DNA of 13,466 bases from Flavobacterium sp. (GCA_030153045.1 JASLID010000043.1:1-13466); one strand, 5' to 3'; numbered from the stretch's first letter, positions 1 through 7,144 are shown. Numbers and translations are program-made. Notes: generated by a model not told the origin, from the letters alone.

Positions 1-1609
1 CGCCCATTGGCATTCCGCCACCAGCGTTTTCTTCTTTAATTTCTATTAAAGCACATTCTGTAGTCAAAATCATTCCAGCAACTGAAGCCGCATTTTCAAG
101 CGCTACACGCGTTACTTTTTTAGGATCAATAATTCCGGCTTTTAACATATCAACGTATTCGTCGGTTTTAGCATTATATCCAAAATCTCCTTTTCCGTCA
201 GCTACTTTAGCGACTACTACCGAACCTTCAAGACCAGCGTTTTCTACAATTGTTCTCAACGGAGCTTCTACAGCACGAGATACAATTTGAATTCCTGTTG
301 CTTCGTCAGCATTGTCAGCTTTTAATTTAGCCAAAACACCTTTAGCGCGAAGTAAAGCGACACCACCGCCAGCAACAATTCCTTCTTCAACAGCAGCGCG
401 TGTTGCATGTAAAGCATCGTCAACTCTGTCTTTTTTCTCTTTCATTTCCACTTCAGAAGCAGCACCAACATAAAGAACAGCAACTCCTCCGGCTAATTTA
501 GCCAAACGTTCTTGCAATTTTTCTTTGTCATAATCAGAAGTTGAAGCTTCCATTTGACCTTTAATCTGACCTACACGATTTTTAATCATATCGGCTTCAC
601 CAGCACCACTTACAATGGTTGTATTATCTTTGTCGATAGTTACTCTTTTGCAAGATCCTAACATATCAAGCGTTGTGTTTTCTAATGTAAATCCTCTTTC
701 TTCAGAGATTACAGTTCCGCCAGTTAAAATTGCGATGTCTTCCAACATAGCTTTTCTTCTGTCACCAAAACCTGGCGCTTTTACAGCAGCGATTTTTAAG
801 GCACCACGTAATTTATTTACTACCAATGTTGATAAAGCCTCACCATCTACATCTTCTGCAATAATCAATAATGGTTTTCCTGATTGTGCTACAGGTTCTA
901 ATATTGGAAGTAACTCCTTTAATGAAGAAACTTTTTTGTCGTATAAAAGAATGTAAGGGCTTTCTAATTCTGCTTCCATTTTCTCTGGATTGGTCACAAA
1001 ATATGGAGAAAGATAACCTCTGTCAAACTGCATTCCTTCTACAACATCTACATAAGTATCCGTTCCTTTAGCTTCTTCCACAGTAATAACACCTTCTTTT
1101 CCTACTTTACCAAAAGCAGTCGCGATTAAATCGCCAATCACTTCGTCGTTATTGGCAGAGATAGAAGCAATTTGTTTGATTTTCTCAGAATCGCTACCAA
1201 CTACTTTCGCTTGTTTCGCCAAATCAGCAACGATAGCTTCAACAGCTTTATCGATACCTCTTTTTAAATCCATTGGATTCGCACCGGCAGCCACGTTTTT
1301 CAAACCTTCTTTTACGATAGCTTGGGCTAAAACAGTTGCAGTTGTAGTTCCGTCACCAGCTAAATCGTTGGTTTTTGATGCTACTTCTTTTACCATTTGA
1401 GCTCCCATGTTTTCTAATGGGTCTTTCAACTCTATTTCTTTTGCTACAGTAACACCATCTTTAGTAACGGTTGGTCCACCAAATGATTTTCCAATGATTA
1501 CATTACGTCCTTTTGGTCCCAATGTTACTTTTACAGCATTTGCTAATGCGTCTACGCCACGTTTTAGTCCGTCACGTGCTTCAATATCAAATTTTATATC
1601 TTTTGCCAT
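1..1609 (-). CDS. groL: Chaperonin GroEL (60 kDa), C-terminus cut by window edge
   Basis: Large subunit of the ATP-driven GroEL/GroES protein-folding chamber in the cytoplasm. The minus-strand translation from the ATG at 1609 begins MAKDIKFDIEARDGLKRGVD and stays open to the window edge, about 536 codons. The usual family length is about 540-548, so only the last few residues are missing; the visible end already shows the Gly/Met-rich tail (GGGMPMG). The ATP-site motif GDGTTT lies near residues 85-90, and the KDRVDDALHATRAA segment carries the catalytic Asp of the second nucleotide motif. It follows groS by 41 nt with no terminator between, so the two form one transcript. No frameshift or missing key residue was seen. 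The identification is as secure as sequence alone allows. Confidence 0.98.
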   Translation of the reverse strand, partial: MAKDIKFDIEARDGLKRGVDALANAVKVTLGPKGRNVIIGKSFGGPTVTKDGVTVAKEIELKDPLENMGAQMVKEVASKTNDLAGDGTTTATVLAQAIVKEGLKNVAAGANPMDLKRGIDKAVEAIVADLAKQAKVVGSDSEKIKQIASISANNDEVIGDLIATAFGKVGKEGVITVEEAKGTDTYVDVVEGMQFDRGYLSPYFVTNPEKMEAELESPYILLYDKKVSSLKELLPILEPVAQSGKPLLIIAEDVDGEALSTLVVNKLRGALKIAAVKAPGFGDRRKAMLEDIAILTGGTVISEERGFTLENTTLDMLGSCKRVTIDKDNTTIVSGAGEADMIKNRVGQIKGQMEASTSDYDKEKLQERLAKLAGGVAVLYVGAASEVEMKEKKDRVDDALHATRAAVEEGIVAGGGVALLRAKGVLAKLKADNADEATGIQIVSRAVEAPLRTIVENAGLEGSVVVAKVADGKGDFGYNAKTDEYVDMLKAGIIDPKKVTRVALENAASVAGMILTTECALIEIKEENAGGGMPMG

Positions 1610-1650
1610 CTTAATGTTTATGTGTTAATTCGTTTAATCGTTTATTTGAT

Positions 1651-1926
1651 TTAGATGATTGCTAAAATATCTTCCTCACGCATGATTAGGTAATCTTTGC
1701 CTTCAAATTTCAAATCAGATCCAGCATATTTTCCGTAAAGAACGGTATCACCAACTTTAACTGTTAACGGTTCGTCTTTTTTACCGTTTCCTACCGCTAC
1801 AACTTTTCCTTTTTGTGGTTTTTCTTTTGCAGTGTCAGGAATAAAAATTCCAGAAGCAGTTTGTGTTTCAGCAGCAACAGGTTCCACAAGAACGCGGTCT
1901 GAAAGTGGTTTGATGTTTAATGCCAT
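1651..1926 (-). CDS. groS: Co-chaperonin GroES (10 kDa)
   Basis: The heptameric lid of the GroEL chamber. The protein has 91 residues, slightly shorter than the usual 94-97. It opens with MALNIKPLSDRVLVEP, the conserved first beta strand. The mobile loop that docks on GroEL spans about residues 17-33, with the hydrophobic contact patch in SGIFIP (25-30). The conserved VGDTVLYGKYAG segment follows, and the protein ends in DYLIMREEDILAII. The ATG at 1926 gives the standard N-terminus. It is the first gene of the groS-groL operon, about 90 bp downstream of the terminator that closes the secG transcript. No CIRCE inverted repeat (the HrcA operator) is present upstream, so heat control must work another way. 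Confidence 0.98.
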   Translation of the reverse strand: MALNIKPLSDRVLVEPVAAETQTASGIFIPDTAKEKPQKGKVVAVGNGKKDEPLTVKVGDTVLYGKYAGSDLKFEGKDYLIMREEDILAII

Positions 1927-1974
1927 AATTATATGTATTTATGTTATTATTTAATGATGTTTTTCTTTTTTCAG

Positions 1975-2003
1975 AAATTATGCCAAGGGATTAAAACTGA
2001 CAA
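1975..2003 (-). promoter_or_regulatory. Putative groS-groL promoter
   Basis: On the minus strand TTGTCA (1998-2003) is followed after exactly 17 nt by TAATTTCT (1975-1982 region, TAATTT at 1975-1980). Counted from TTG this is TTG-N20-TAnnTTyT, close to the Bacteroidota -33/-7 pattern TTG-N19-21-TAnnTTTG, with a weak last base. The predicted start point near 1968 gives a leader of about 40 nt. The same TTGTCA-N17-TA arrangement precedes miaB and lptE. Transcription has not been shown. Confidence 0.55.
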
Positions 2004-2015
2004 TATTTCTTATAA

Positions 2016-2045
2016 AAAATGCCAGCATTGACAGGCTGGCATTTT
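2016..2045 (-). terminator. Intrinsic terminator after secG
   Basis: A perfect 11-bp inverted repeat, AAAATGCCAGC (2016-2026) and GCTGGCATTTT (2035-2045), encloses an 8-nt loop. Read on the minus strand the hairpin is followed by a T-run (TTTTTT, then ATAA), as expected of a Rho-independent terminator. It lies 20 nt past the secG stop codon and before the groS promoter, so it closes the miaB-to-secG cluster. The plus-strand reading has only four T residues, so it is best assigned to the minus strand. Confidence 0.9.
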
Positions 2046-2065
2046 GAATTGAATTTCGAAAGAAA

Positions 2066-2461
2066 TTATTTTTTAGCTTCTTCTGTCGCCGGTGTAGCTT
2101 CAGTTGCAGTTTCTTTTTTAGCTTCAGTTGTTTCAGCTGGTGCAGTTGTAGTTGCTGCTGGAGCTGCTGAAGGAATAGCTGGAGCTGTTACAGCGCTTTC
2201 ATCAATAACTTTAGAACCTGTGTCACTGTTACCTCCTGTGAAACTTAAACTTGACATTAAAATCAATATGATTAAGGCTCCTGATAAGTACCAAGTACTC
2301 TTGTCTAAAAAGTCAGTTGTTTTTTGTACACCACCCATCATTTGTGAACTTCCAAAAGTTGAAGATAAACCTCCTCCTTTAGGGTTTTGAACCATGATAA
2401 CTACGATTAATAAAAAACAAACTATAGTGATTAACACTAAAAAAATTGTGAATGTGCTCAT
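2066..2461 (-). CDS. secG: Preprotein translocase subunit SecG
   Basis: Small inner-membrane subunit of the SecYEG channel that assists protein export. The first 76 or so residues match the family: a transmembrane helix at about residues 4-24, the conserved cytosolic loop QNPKGGGLSSTFG (25-37), then VQKTTDFLDKSTW and a second helix at about 55-75. The remaining 55 residues are a low-complexity Ala/Thr/Glu/Lys/Pro tail. That brings the length to 131, against about 75-110 in most bacteria; such tails are common in Bacteroidota SecG. Only 3 nt separate its start from the stop of the upstream TPR-like gene, which points to co-transcription and probably translational coupling. The terminator at 2016-2045 follows it. 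Confidence 0.93.
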   Translation of the reverse strand: MSTFTIFLVLITIVCFLLIVVIMVQNPKGGGLSSTFGSSQMMGGVQKTTDFLDKSTWYLSGALIILILMSSLSFTGGNSDTGSKVIDESAVTAPAIPSAAPAATTTAPAETTEAKKETATEATPATEEAKK

Positions 2462-2464
2462 TGT

Positions 2465-3310
2465 CTAATTATTATTATTTTGTTGTAACTTTTTTATGTC
2501 TGAAATTCGGTCTGCAAAGAAAGTAATTTTTTCTGGATATTTCAAAATTAATATTTCATATGCTTGAATTGCTTTATTGTATTTTTTTTGTTCCAAGTAA
2601 ACTTTGGCTAAAGTCTCGGTCATTAAATACGAAGTGTCTTCGGTTTTAATTGAAATTACTGGGATTTTATCATCTTTGGTTTCTTTTCCCACTTGTGGAA
2701 TTTTCGGATTTGCCTCAATAAATTTATCTATAATTTCTAATTTTGAAGCCAATTTTTTTTCCTTTTCTGGGTTTTCCTCCCTTTCAATAGGTTTTGTTTT
2801 GGCCAGCTGTAGCCATTCTTGGAAGGAATGCGTTTCTTTAGTGTTAAATTCTAAAGGTTTGCCTATTTCTAGTTTTTCTTCAATGGTTATAACTTCAATC
2901 GTTTTTTCTTGAGCTTCCTCAATGTTGTCTTGATTTGCTTCTTTTATAGAAGAAATAATCGATTGCTCTAATGTGTTTTCTGTTTTTACTTCCGAAATAA
3001 CGGTACTGTCTACAACATCAATATCGAGTACTTCGGATTTTTTTTCTTCAAAATAGTCTTTCTGGATTCCTGTAAAATTTTCTGAAGTAATAAAATCAAA
3101 TAGAATTGCTCTGTCTGTAGTATAAGCTGCTGTATTTTTTAAGGCATGATTGTACTTAAAACTATCTTGTTTGTATAAACCTTTTAATTGTAAACTTCTG
3201 GCACTTTGAAAGTACGAGAATTCGACCAAGATTTTGTCAAGATCAATCAACTGATTGTCATTTATGGCATCAGGCTTATTAAGTAGGTATGTGTATTCAG
3301 TTGCATTCAT
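2465..3310 (-). CDS. Hypothetical protein with one C-terminal TPR-like motif
   Basis: Not assignable to a named family with a known role. From the ATG at 3310 it has 281 residues and no signal peptide or membrane helix, so it is probably cytoplasmic. The N-terminal 90 residues (NATEYTYLLNKPDAIN..., then FSYFQSARSLQLKGL) look globular. Residues about 90-225 are charged and Glu/Lys-rich, probably largely disordered, with one conserved-looking patch, HSFQEWLQLAK, at about 161-171. Residues about 228-262 (TETLAKVYLEQKKYNKAIQAYEILILKYPE) fit a single tetratricopeptide repeat, and the protein ends in four Asn. A GTG at 3319, overlapping lptE by 7 nt, is an alternative start; the ATG two bases past the lptE stop seems more natural. 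Its position between lptE and secG suggests, but does not show, an envelope-related role. Confidence 0.85.
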   Translation of the reverse strand: MNATEYTYLLNKPDAINDNQLIDLDKILVEFSYFQSARSLQLKGLYKQDSFKYNHALKNTAAYTTDRAILFDFITSENFTGIQKDYFEEKKSEVLDIDVVDSTVISEVKTENTLEQSIISSIKEANQDNIEEAQEKTIEVITIEEKLEIGKPLEFNTKETHSFQEWLQLAKTKPIEREENPEKEKKLASKLEIIDKFIEANPKIPQVGKETKDDKIPVISIKTEDTSYLMTETLAKVYLEQKKYNKAIQAYEILILKYPEKITFFADRISDIKKLQQNNNN

Positions 3311-3312
3311 TG

Positions 3313-3816
3313 TTACCACTTTGCCAGCGTGTCGTTAAATATGTCTTGTGTAATACGCTCAAAAATTTCATCTAGAGCGGTTCTCAATTGGGCGCCAGTT
3401 AATTGTTGGTCACCTGCATAATCGTAGAAAAAGGAAAAGCGTTTTTCAAAATCTTCTTCCGATTTGTTTTTATTCGAAAATCGTAAATTGACGGTAATTG
3501 CTAACCTATTTTGTGCTGCAGTCAAATCGGCAGTAGCGGTCATGGGTGAAATTCTATAATCAACTATCTCTCCTTCATAAACTAAATCACCGTCATTTGC
3601 AGTTAAGTTTAAGTTGGTTTGATTTTGAATTAAATCTTGTAAGCGTAAAGTGAAATCACGTTCAATTCCAGGCTCAATCAATTCCGAAACGTTTTGGAAA
3701 TAATTGACTTGAAATGTTTTAGCATCTATTTTACCCGTTCCAGTAAAGTTGTAGACTGAACAACCACTGAAAGTAAAAAGTATCGTTAATGCAATGATGT
3801 ATTTGGTGTATTTCAT
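3313..3816 (-). CDS. lptE: LptE-family LPS-assembly lipoprotein
   Basis: LptE is the outer-membrane lipoprotein that plugs the LptD barrel and helps insert lipopolysaccharide in the outer leaflet. The 167-residue product has a lipoprotein signal peptide (MKYTKYIIALTILFTFSGC) with lipobox FSGC, so Cys19 would be lipidated. It is followed by SVYNFTGTG and a compact alpha/beta domain. Segments typical of the Bacteroidota LptE family are visible: a mid-protein stretch around DLVYEGEIVDYRISPM and a C-terminal helix rich in acidic residues and Gln (LRTALDEIFERITQDIF). Sequence identity to E. coli LptE is expected to be low, so the call rests on the lipobox, the size and the family pattern. It has its own promoter at 3833-3863 and is tightly followed by the TPR-like gene. 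Confidence 0.82.
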   Translation of the reverse strand: MKYTKYIIALTILFTFSGCSVYNFTGTGKIDAKTFQVNYFQNVSELIEPGIERDFTLRLQDLIQNQTNLNLTANDGDLVYEGEIVDYRISPMTATADLTAAQNRLAITVNLRFSNKNKSEEDFEKRFSFFYDYAGDQQLTGAQLRTALDEIFERITQDIFNDTLAKW

Positions 3817-3832
3817 TTTAATTATAAAAAGC

Positions 3833-3863
3833 CAAAGATATTCATTCGGCTGACAATTGACAA
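3833..3863 (-). promoter_or_regulatory. Putative internal promoter before lptE
   Basis: On the minus strand TTG (3861-3863) is followed after exactly 20 nt by TATCTTTG (3833-3840), a perfect match to the Bacteroidota -7 element TAnnTTTG at the preferred spacing. The -33 side reads TTGTCA, and TTGTCA occurs a second time 8 nt downstream. The start point would be near 3826, about 10 nt before the lptE ATG. lptE, the TPR-like gene and secG can therefore probably be transcribed without miaB. Confidence 0.7.
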
Positions 3864-3880
3864 TTCAGGAGTAACAATTT

Positions 3881-5137
3881 TTATAAGTCGAATTGTTTGA
3901 TTTTTCTGTACAACGTTCTTTCTGAAATTCCCAGTTCATCAGCAGCGGCTTTTCGTTTTCCTTTGTTTCTGTCTAAGGCCTTTTTGATGAGTTCAATTTC
4001 TTTTTCGTCTAATCGAAGCGAATCTTCCTCTTCAACGGTTTCGGCAAAAAGATAATCTTCATCATCCTCGTCAAAGTCATTGTCGTCGTTTTGTGTGGCA
4101 AGAATAGCGGCCCTTGGTTCTTCTTCGAAAGAAATTTCGCTTTCTTTTTCTTTGGAACCGTATATTTTCTGAATCAGATTCGGGTTGACTTCATGTGCTT
4201 TGGCAGAACCACTTTTCATTAATTCTAAAGTCAGTTTCTTCAGGTCATTCAAGTCACTTTTCATATCAAAAAGAACCTTGTATAAAATATCTCTTTCGGT
4301 TGAAAAATCACTTTCCGATTTTTTATCTTTAATCACCGAAGGTAAATTGTTTCCTTCTTGTGGTAAATACGAAAGCAAAGTAGTTCCTGTAATGTCTCTG
4401 TTAGTTTCTAAAACCGAAATTTGTTCGGCTACATTTCGCAACTGACGAATATTTCCGCTCCAGCGAAATTTCTGCAACACTTGTACGGCATTGTCATCTA
4501 GTCGCAATGGTGGCATTTTGTATTTGTGAGCAAAATCGGCAGCAAATTTTCTAAATAACAAGTGAATGTCGTCTTTTCTGTCTCTTAAAGGAGGTAAAGG
4601 AATGTCAACTGTACTTAATCTATAGTATAAATCTTCACGGAATTTTCCTTTTTCAATCGCGTCAAATAAATTGACATTCGTTGCAGCTACAATTCTCACG
4701 TTTGTTTTTTGTACTTGTGATGAACCTACTTTGATGAATTCACCATTTTCTAAAACTCGCAACAAACGTACTTGGGTGGTCAGAGGTAATTCGCCGACTT
4801 CATCCAAGAATATGGTTCCGCCATCAGCTACTTCAAAATACCCTTCACGGGTTCCTGTAGCTCCAGTAAAAGCTCCTTTTTCGTGACCGAAAAGTTCACT
4901 GTCAATAGTTCCTTCTGGAATGGCGCCACAGTTTACGGCTATGTATTTTCCGTGTTTTCTGTGGGATAGTGAATGTATGATTTTTGGAATATTTTCTTTA
5001 CCAACACCACTTTCCCCAGCTACCAATACCGAAATGTCGGTAGGGGCGACCTGAATGGCTTTTTCTATGGCGCGATTTAGTTTTGGGTCATTCCCAATAA
5101 TCTCAAATCGTTGTTTTATAGCTTGAATTGATTCCAT
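3881..5137 (-). CDS. Sigma-54 (RpoN) transcriptional activator without sensor domain
   Basis: AAA+ ATPase that remodels RpoN-RNA polymerase at -24/-12 promoters. The AAA+ domain starts almost at once: Walker A GESGVGKE (41-48), the sigma-54 contact loop GAFTGA (88-93), Walker B GGTIFLDEVGEL (106-117), the arginine-finger region FREDLYYRLS (167-175) and sensor II in WSGNIRQLRN (226-235). A Fis-type helix-turn-helix closes the protein (about 380-416, KGKRKAAADELGISERTLYRKI). There is no receiver, GAF, PAS or other N-terminal domain. Instead the stretch between the AAA+ and DNA-binding domains (about 262-375) is long and becomes very acidic (DDNDFDEDDEDYLF). At 418 residues it is shorter than typical NtrC-type regulators. 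It starts 9 nt after miaB and is surely co-transcribed with it. The target genes cannot be read from the sequence. Confidence 0.93.
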   Translation of the reverse strand: MESIQAIKQRFEIIGNDPKLNRAIEKAIQVAPTDISVLVAGESGVGKENIPKIIHSLSHRKHGKYIAVNCGAIPEGTIDSELFGHEKGAFTGATGTREGYFEVADGGTIFLDEVGELPLTTQVRLLRVLENGEFIKVGSSQVQKTNVRIVAATNVNLFDAIEKGKFREDLYYRLSTVDIPLPPLRDRKDDIHLLFRKFAADFAHKYKMPPLRLDDNAVQVLQKFRWSGNIRQLRNVAEQISVLETNRDITGTTLLSYLPQEGNNLPSVIKDKKSESDFSTERDILYKVLFDMKSDLNDLKKLTLELMKSGSAKAHEVNPNLIQKIYGSKEKESEISFEEEPRAAILATQNDDNDFDEDDEDYLFAETVEEEDSLRLDEKEIELIKKALDRNKGKRKAAADELGISERTLYRKIKQFDL

Positions 5138-5146
5138 GTTATTTTT

Positions 5147-6592
5147 TTAACTCATTTGTGAATAGCCTACTGCTTTTCCTTTCAATGTTCCAGATGTACA
5201 GCTTTCAATTTCAACCATAACAAAGTCACCAATCTTGTAGTTTTCTTTTGGGAAAACCACGGTGATACTTTGTGAATTTCTTCCTGAAAACTCTTCGGTT
5301 GATTTTTTAGAAACTTTCTCTACCAAAACTTCTACGGTTTGTCCAATGAATTCTTCACTGCGCAACCAAGCGTGTTTTTGTTGTAAATCGACTATTTGTT
5401 GTAATCTTCTGGCTTTAGTTTCTTCGGTTACATCGTCTTCCATTTTACGACCAGCTAGTGTTCCTGGGCGTTCTGAATACGAATACATATAACCAAAATT
5501 ATATTTCACATATTCCATCAAACTTAAAGTGTCTTGATGGTCTTGTTCTGTTTCTGTTGGAAAACCGGCAATCATGTCTTGTGAAATAGAGGCGTTTGGA
5601 ATAATAGCTCTGATTTTATCAATCAAAGTCATATACTCTTCACGCGTATGCAAACGGTTCATTTCTTTCAGAATTCTATTGCTTCCTGATTGTACCGGTA
5701 AGTGTATGTGTTTACAGATGTTCGAATATTTTGCAATTACATGTAACACACTTTCGTGCATATCCTGAGGATTAGACGTTGAAAAACGGATTCTCATTTT
5801 AGGAAAACCAACAGCAACCATTTCCAGTAATTGGTCAAAATCAACTGCAGTAGCTTTTTGCATTTCGGTAGCATTGACAAAATCTTTTTTCAATCCGCCA
5901 CCATACCAAAGGTAGCTGTCTACATTTTGACCCAAAAGCGTAATTTCTTTAAATCCTTTGTCCCACAAATCCTGAATTTCCTTCATGATGCTTTGCGGTT
6001 CACGACTACGTTCACGTCCACGGGTAAAAGGTACCACGCAAAACGTACACATATTATCACAACCACGCGTAATAGATACTAAAGCGGTAATTCCGTTGCT
6101 CATCAATCGTACCGGTGAAATATCACCATAGGTTTCATCTTTCGATAAAATTACGTTAATGGCATCGCGGCCTTCTTCGACTTCAGCCAATAAATTCGGT
6201 AAATCTTTATAAGCGTCAGGACCTACAACTAGGTCGACTATTTTTTCTTCTTCCAGAAATTTATCTTTCAAACGTTCTGCCATACAACCTAAAACGCCCA
6301 CTTTCATTCCAGGGTTAATGCGCTTTACGGCGTTGTATTTTTCTAAACGTTTACGTACCGTTTGTTCTGCTTTGTCACGAATAGAGCAGGTGTTCACCAA
6401 AACTAAATCGGCTTCTTCCAGTTTTTGCGTTGTATTATAACCTTGATTGGTTAAAATGGAAGCTACGATTTCACTATCCGAAAAATTCATCGCACAGCCG
6501 TAACTTTCAATAAAAAGTTTCTTGGTATTTCCTTCTTTTTGTTCCAAAACAAGGCTGGTACCTTGCTTGTCTTCTTCAATAATCTTTTCCAT
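5147..6592 (-). CDS. miaB: tRNA-2-methylthio-N6-dimethylallyladenosine synthase MiaB
   Basis: Radical-SAM methylthiotransferase that converts i6A37 to ms2i6A37 in tRNAs reading UNN codons. The 481-residue protein shows the full MTTase layout. The N-terminal domain carries the auxiliary-cluster cysteines Cys33 (ESYGCAMNFSDSE), Cys69 (NTCSIRDKAEQ) and Cys103 (LGCMAERL). The radical-SAM motif CxxxCxxC is at Cys178, Cys182 and Cys185 (TRGCDNMCTFCVVPFTRGRE). A C-terminal TRAM-type RNA-binding segment ends the protein (about 410-478). The residues after the radical-SAM motif (RGRERSR) and the LLGQNVDSY stretch favour MiaB over MtaB or RimO. It is the first gene of the cluster; its promoter lies only 17 nt before the ATG, giving a nearly leaderless message. 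Confidence 0.97.
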   Translation of the reverse strand: MEKIIEEDKQGTSLVLEQKEGNTKKLFIESYGCAMNFSDSEIVASILTNQGYNTTQKLEEADLVLVNTCSIRDKAEQTVRKRLEKYNAVKRINPGMKVGVLGCMAERLKDKFLEEEKIVDLVVGPDAYKDLPNLLAEVEEGRDAINVILSKDETYGDISPVRLMSNGITALVSITRGCDNMCTFCVVPFTRGRERSREPQSIMKEIQDLWDKGFKEITLLGQNVDSYLWYGGGLKKDFVNATEMQKATAVDFDQLLEMVAVGFPKMRIRFSTSNPQDMHESVLHVIAKYSNICKHIHLPVQSGSNRILKEMNRLHTREEYMTLIDKIRAIIPNASISQDMIAGFPTETEQDHQDTLSLMEYVKYNFGYMYSYSERPGTLAGRKMEDDVTEETKARRLQQIVDLQQKHAWLRSEEFIGQTVEVLVEKVSKKSTEEFSGRNSQSITVVFPKENYKIGDFVMVEIESCTSGTLKGKAVGYSQMS

Positions 6593-6608
6593 AAGTCAAA
6601 TTCTCTGG

Positions 6609-6639
6609 CAAATATAATGCAAAACAAAAAATCTGACAA
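6609..6639 (-). promoter_or_regulatory. Putative miaB promoter
   Basis: On the minus strand TTG (6637-6639) is followed after exactly 20 nt by TATATTTG (6609-6616), a perfect match to the Bacteroidota TTG-N20-TAnnTTTG pattern. The -33 side reads TTGTCA. The start point would be about 6602, leaving a leader of about 10 nt before the ATG at 6592, with no room for a classical ribosome binding site. Confidence 0.75.
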
Positions 6640-6647
6640 GATGGCAG
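6633..6647. promoter_or_regulatory. Possible operator overlapping the miaB -33 element
   Basis: CTGACA-AGA-TGGCAG is an inverted repeat of two 6-base arms (five of six positions pair) around a 3-nt spacer. The left arm contains the TTGTCA hexamer of the miaB promoter on the other strand. A protein bound here would cover the -33 region. It may be chance, since the arms are short and imperfect, and no regulator can be named. Confidence 0.3.
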
Positions 6648-6723
6648 TCGCGATTTAACAAAAGTTTATTCGAGGCAATCCTATGTCTCTTATTCAAAAC
6701 TGTTATAAGGATTTTATTAAATA

Positions 6724-6753
6724 AAAAAGCAAACCGGTGAAGGTTTGCTTTTT
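6724..6753 (-). terminator. Intrinsic terminator after csp
   Basis: A perfect 12-bp inverted repeat, AAAAAGCAAACC (6724-6735) and GGTTTGCTTTTT (6742-6753), encloses a 6-nt loop. On the minus strand the stem ends in a run of six T followed by AT-rich sequence. It lies 25 nt past the csp stop codon. The flanking A and T runs could also allow it to work on the plus strand, but no plus-strand gene ends here. Confidence 0.9.
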
Positions 6754-6778
6754 GTATGCTTATTTTATGGATTGGTAA

Positions 6779-6967
6779 TTAAATCACGCGCACTTGCACA
6801 GCATTTAATCCTTTTTTACCATTTTCTAATTCAAATTCAACAGTGTCGCCTTCTTTGATTTGGTCAATTAATCCTGATGCATGAACGAAATGTTCTCCTA
6901 CACCTGCTTCTGTAATGAATCCAAATCCTTTTGCTTCATTGTAAAATTTTACTGTTCCTGTACTCAT
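6779..6967 (-). CDS. Cold-shock domain protein (CspA family)
   Basis: Small single-stranded nucleic-acid-binding protein acting as an RNA chaperone. The 62 residues form one cold-shock domain, MSTGTVKFYNEAKGFGFITE..., with RNP1 KGFGFI (13-18) and an RNP2-like HFVHASGL (26-33); the domain closes with GLNAVQVRVI. The RNP2 differs slightly from the common VFVHFSAI, with Ala in place of the aromatic after the His, and the protein is a few residues shorter than E. coli CspA (70). It is a single-gene unit with its own promoter (7038-7071) and a terminator at 6724-6753. The leader of about 60 nt is suggestive of post-transcriptional control, as is common for csp genes, but no defined thermosensor could be drawn. 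Confidence 0.95.
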   Translation of the reverse strand: MSTGTVKFYNEAKGFGFITEAGVGEHFVHASGLIDQIKEGDTVEFELENGKKGLNAVQVRVI

Positions 6968-7037
6968 TTTGTTTTAATTGTGTTTCGATTTCTCAAAACG
7001 GTTACTATTTATTTTAATATTATCGCTCTGTTACAAG

Positions 7038-7071
7038 CAAATATACCGAAATTTTGAAAGAAAGCACTCAA
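7038..7071 (-). promoter_or_regulatory. Putative csp promoter
   Basis: On the minus strand TATATTTG (7038-7045) matches the Bacteroidota -7 element perfectly. The nearest TTG (7069-7071) is 23 nt upstream, a little longer than the usual 19-21, so the -33 side is weak. The start point would be near 7031, giving a leader of about 63 nt before the ATG at 6967, longer than the leaders of miaB and lptE. Confidence 0.6.
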
Positions 7072-7144
7072 TTTCTAATGATTAATTTATTCACTGACTC
7101 CCATTATAACCTCTAAGCCCTTATTAATTGGTGTAAGTTACTGT

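Noticed and set aside
615..1628. Several plus-strand open frames opposite groL
   Set aside because: They are antisense shadows of the conserved GroEL coding sequence with no protein-like domain.
2019..2390. 123-codon plus-strand open frame opposite secG
   Set aside because: It is the antisense shadow of the Ala/Thr-rich SecG tail, and it starts inside the terminator hairpin; SecG is unmistakable on the minus strand.
3311..3319. GTG start of the TPR-like gene overlapping lptE
   Set aside because: An ATG two bases after the lptE stop gives a simpler start and loses only three residues.
6606..6621. Sigma-54-like GG-N10-GC element on the plus strand (TGGCA...ATGCA)
   Set aside because: The spacing fits a -24/-12 promoter, but the -12 block is imperfect, it points away from miaB into the back of csp with no plus-strand gene behind it, and the same bases form the much better miaB -7 element on the other strand.
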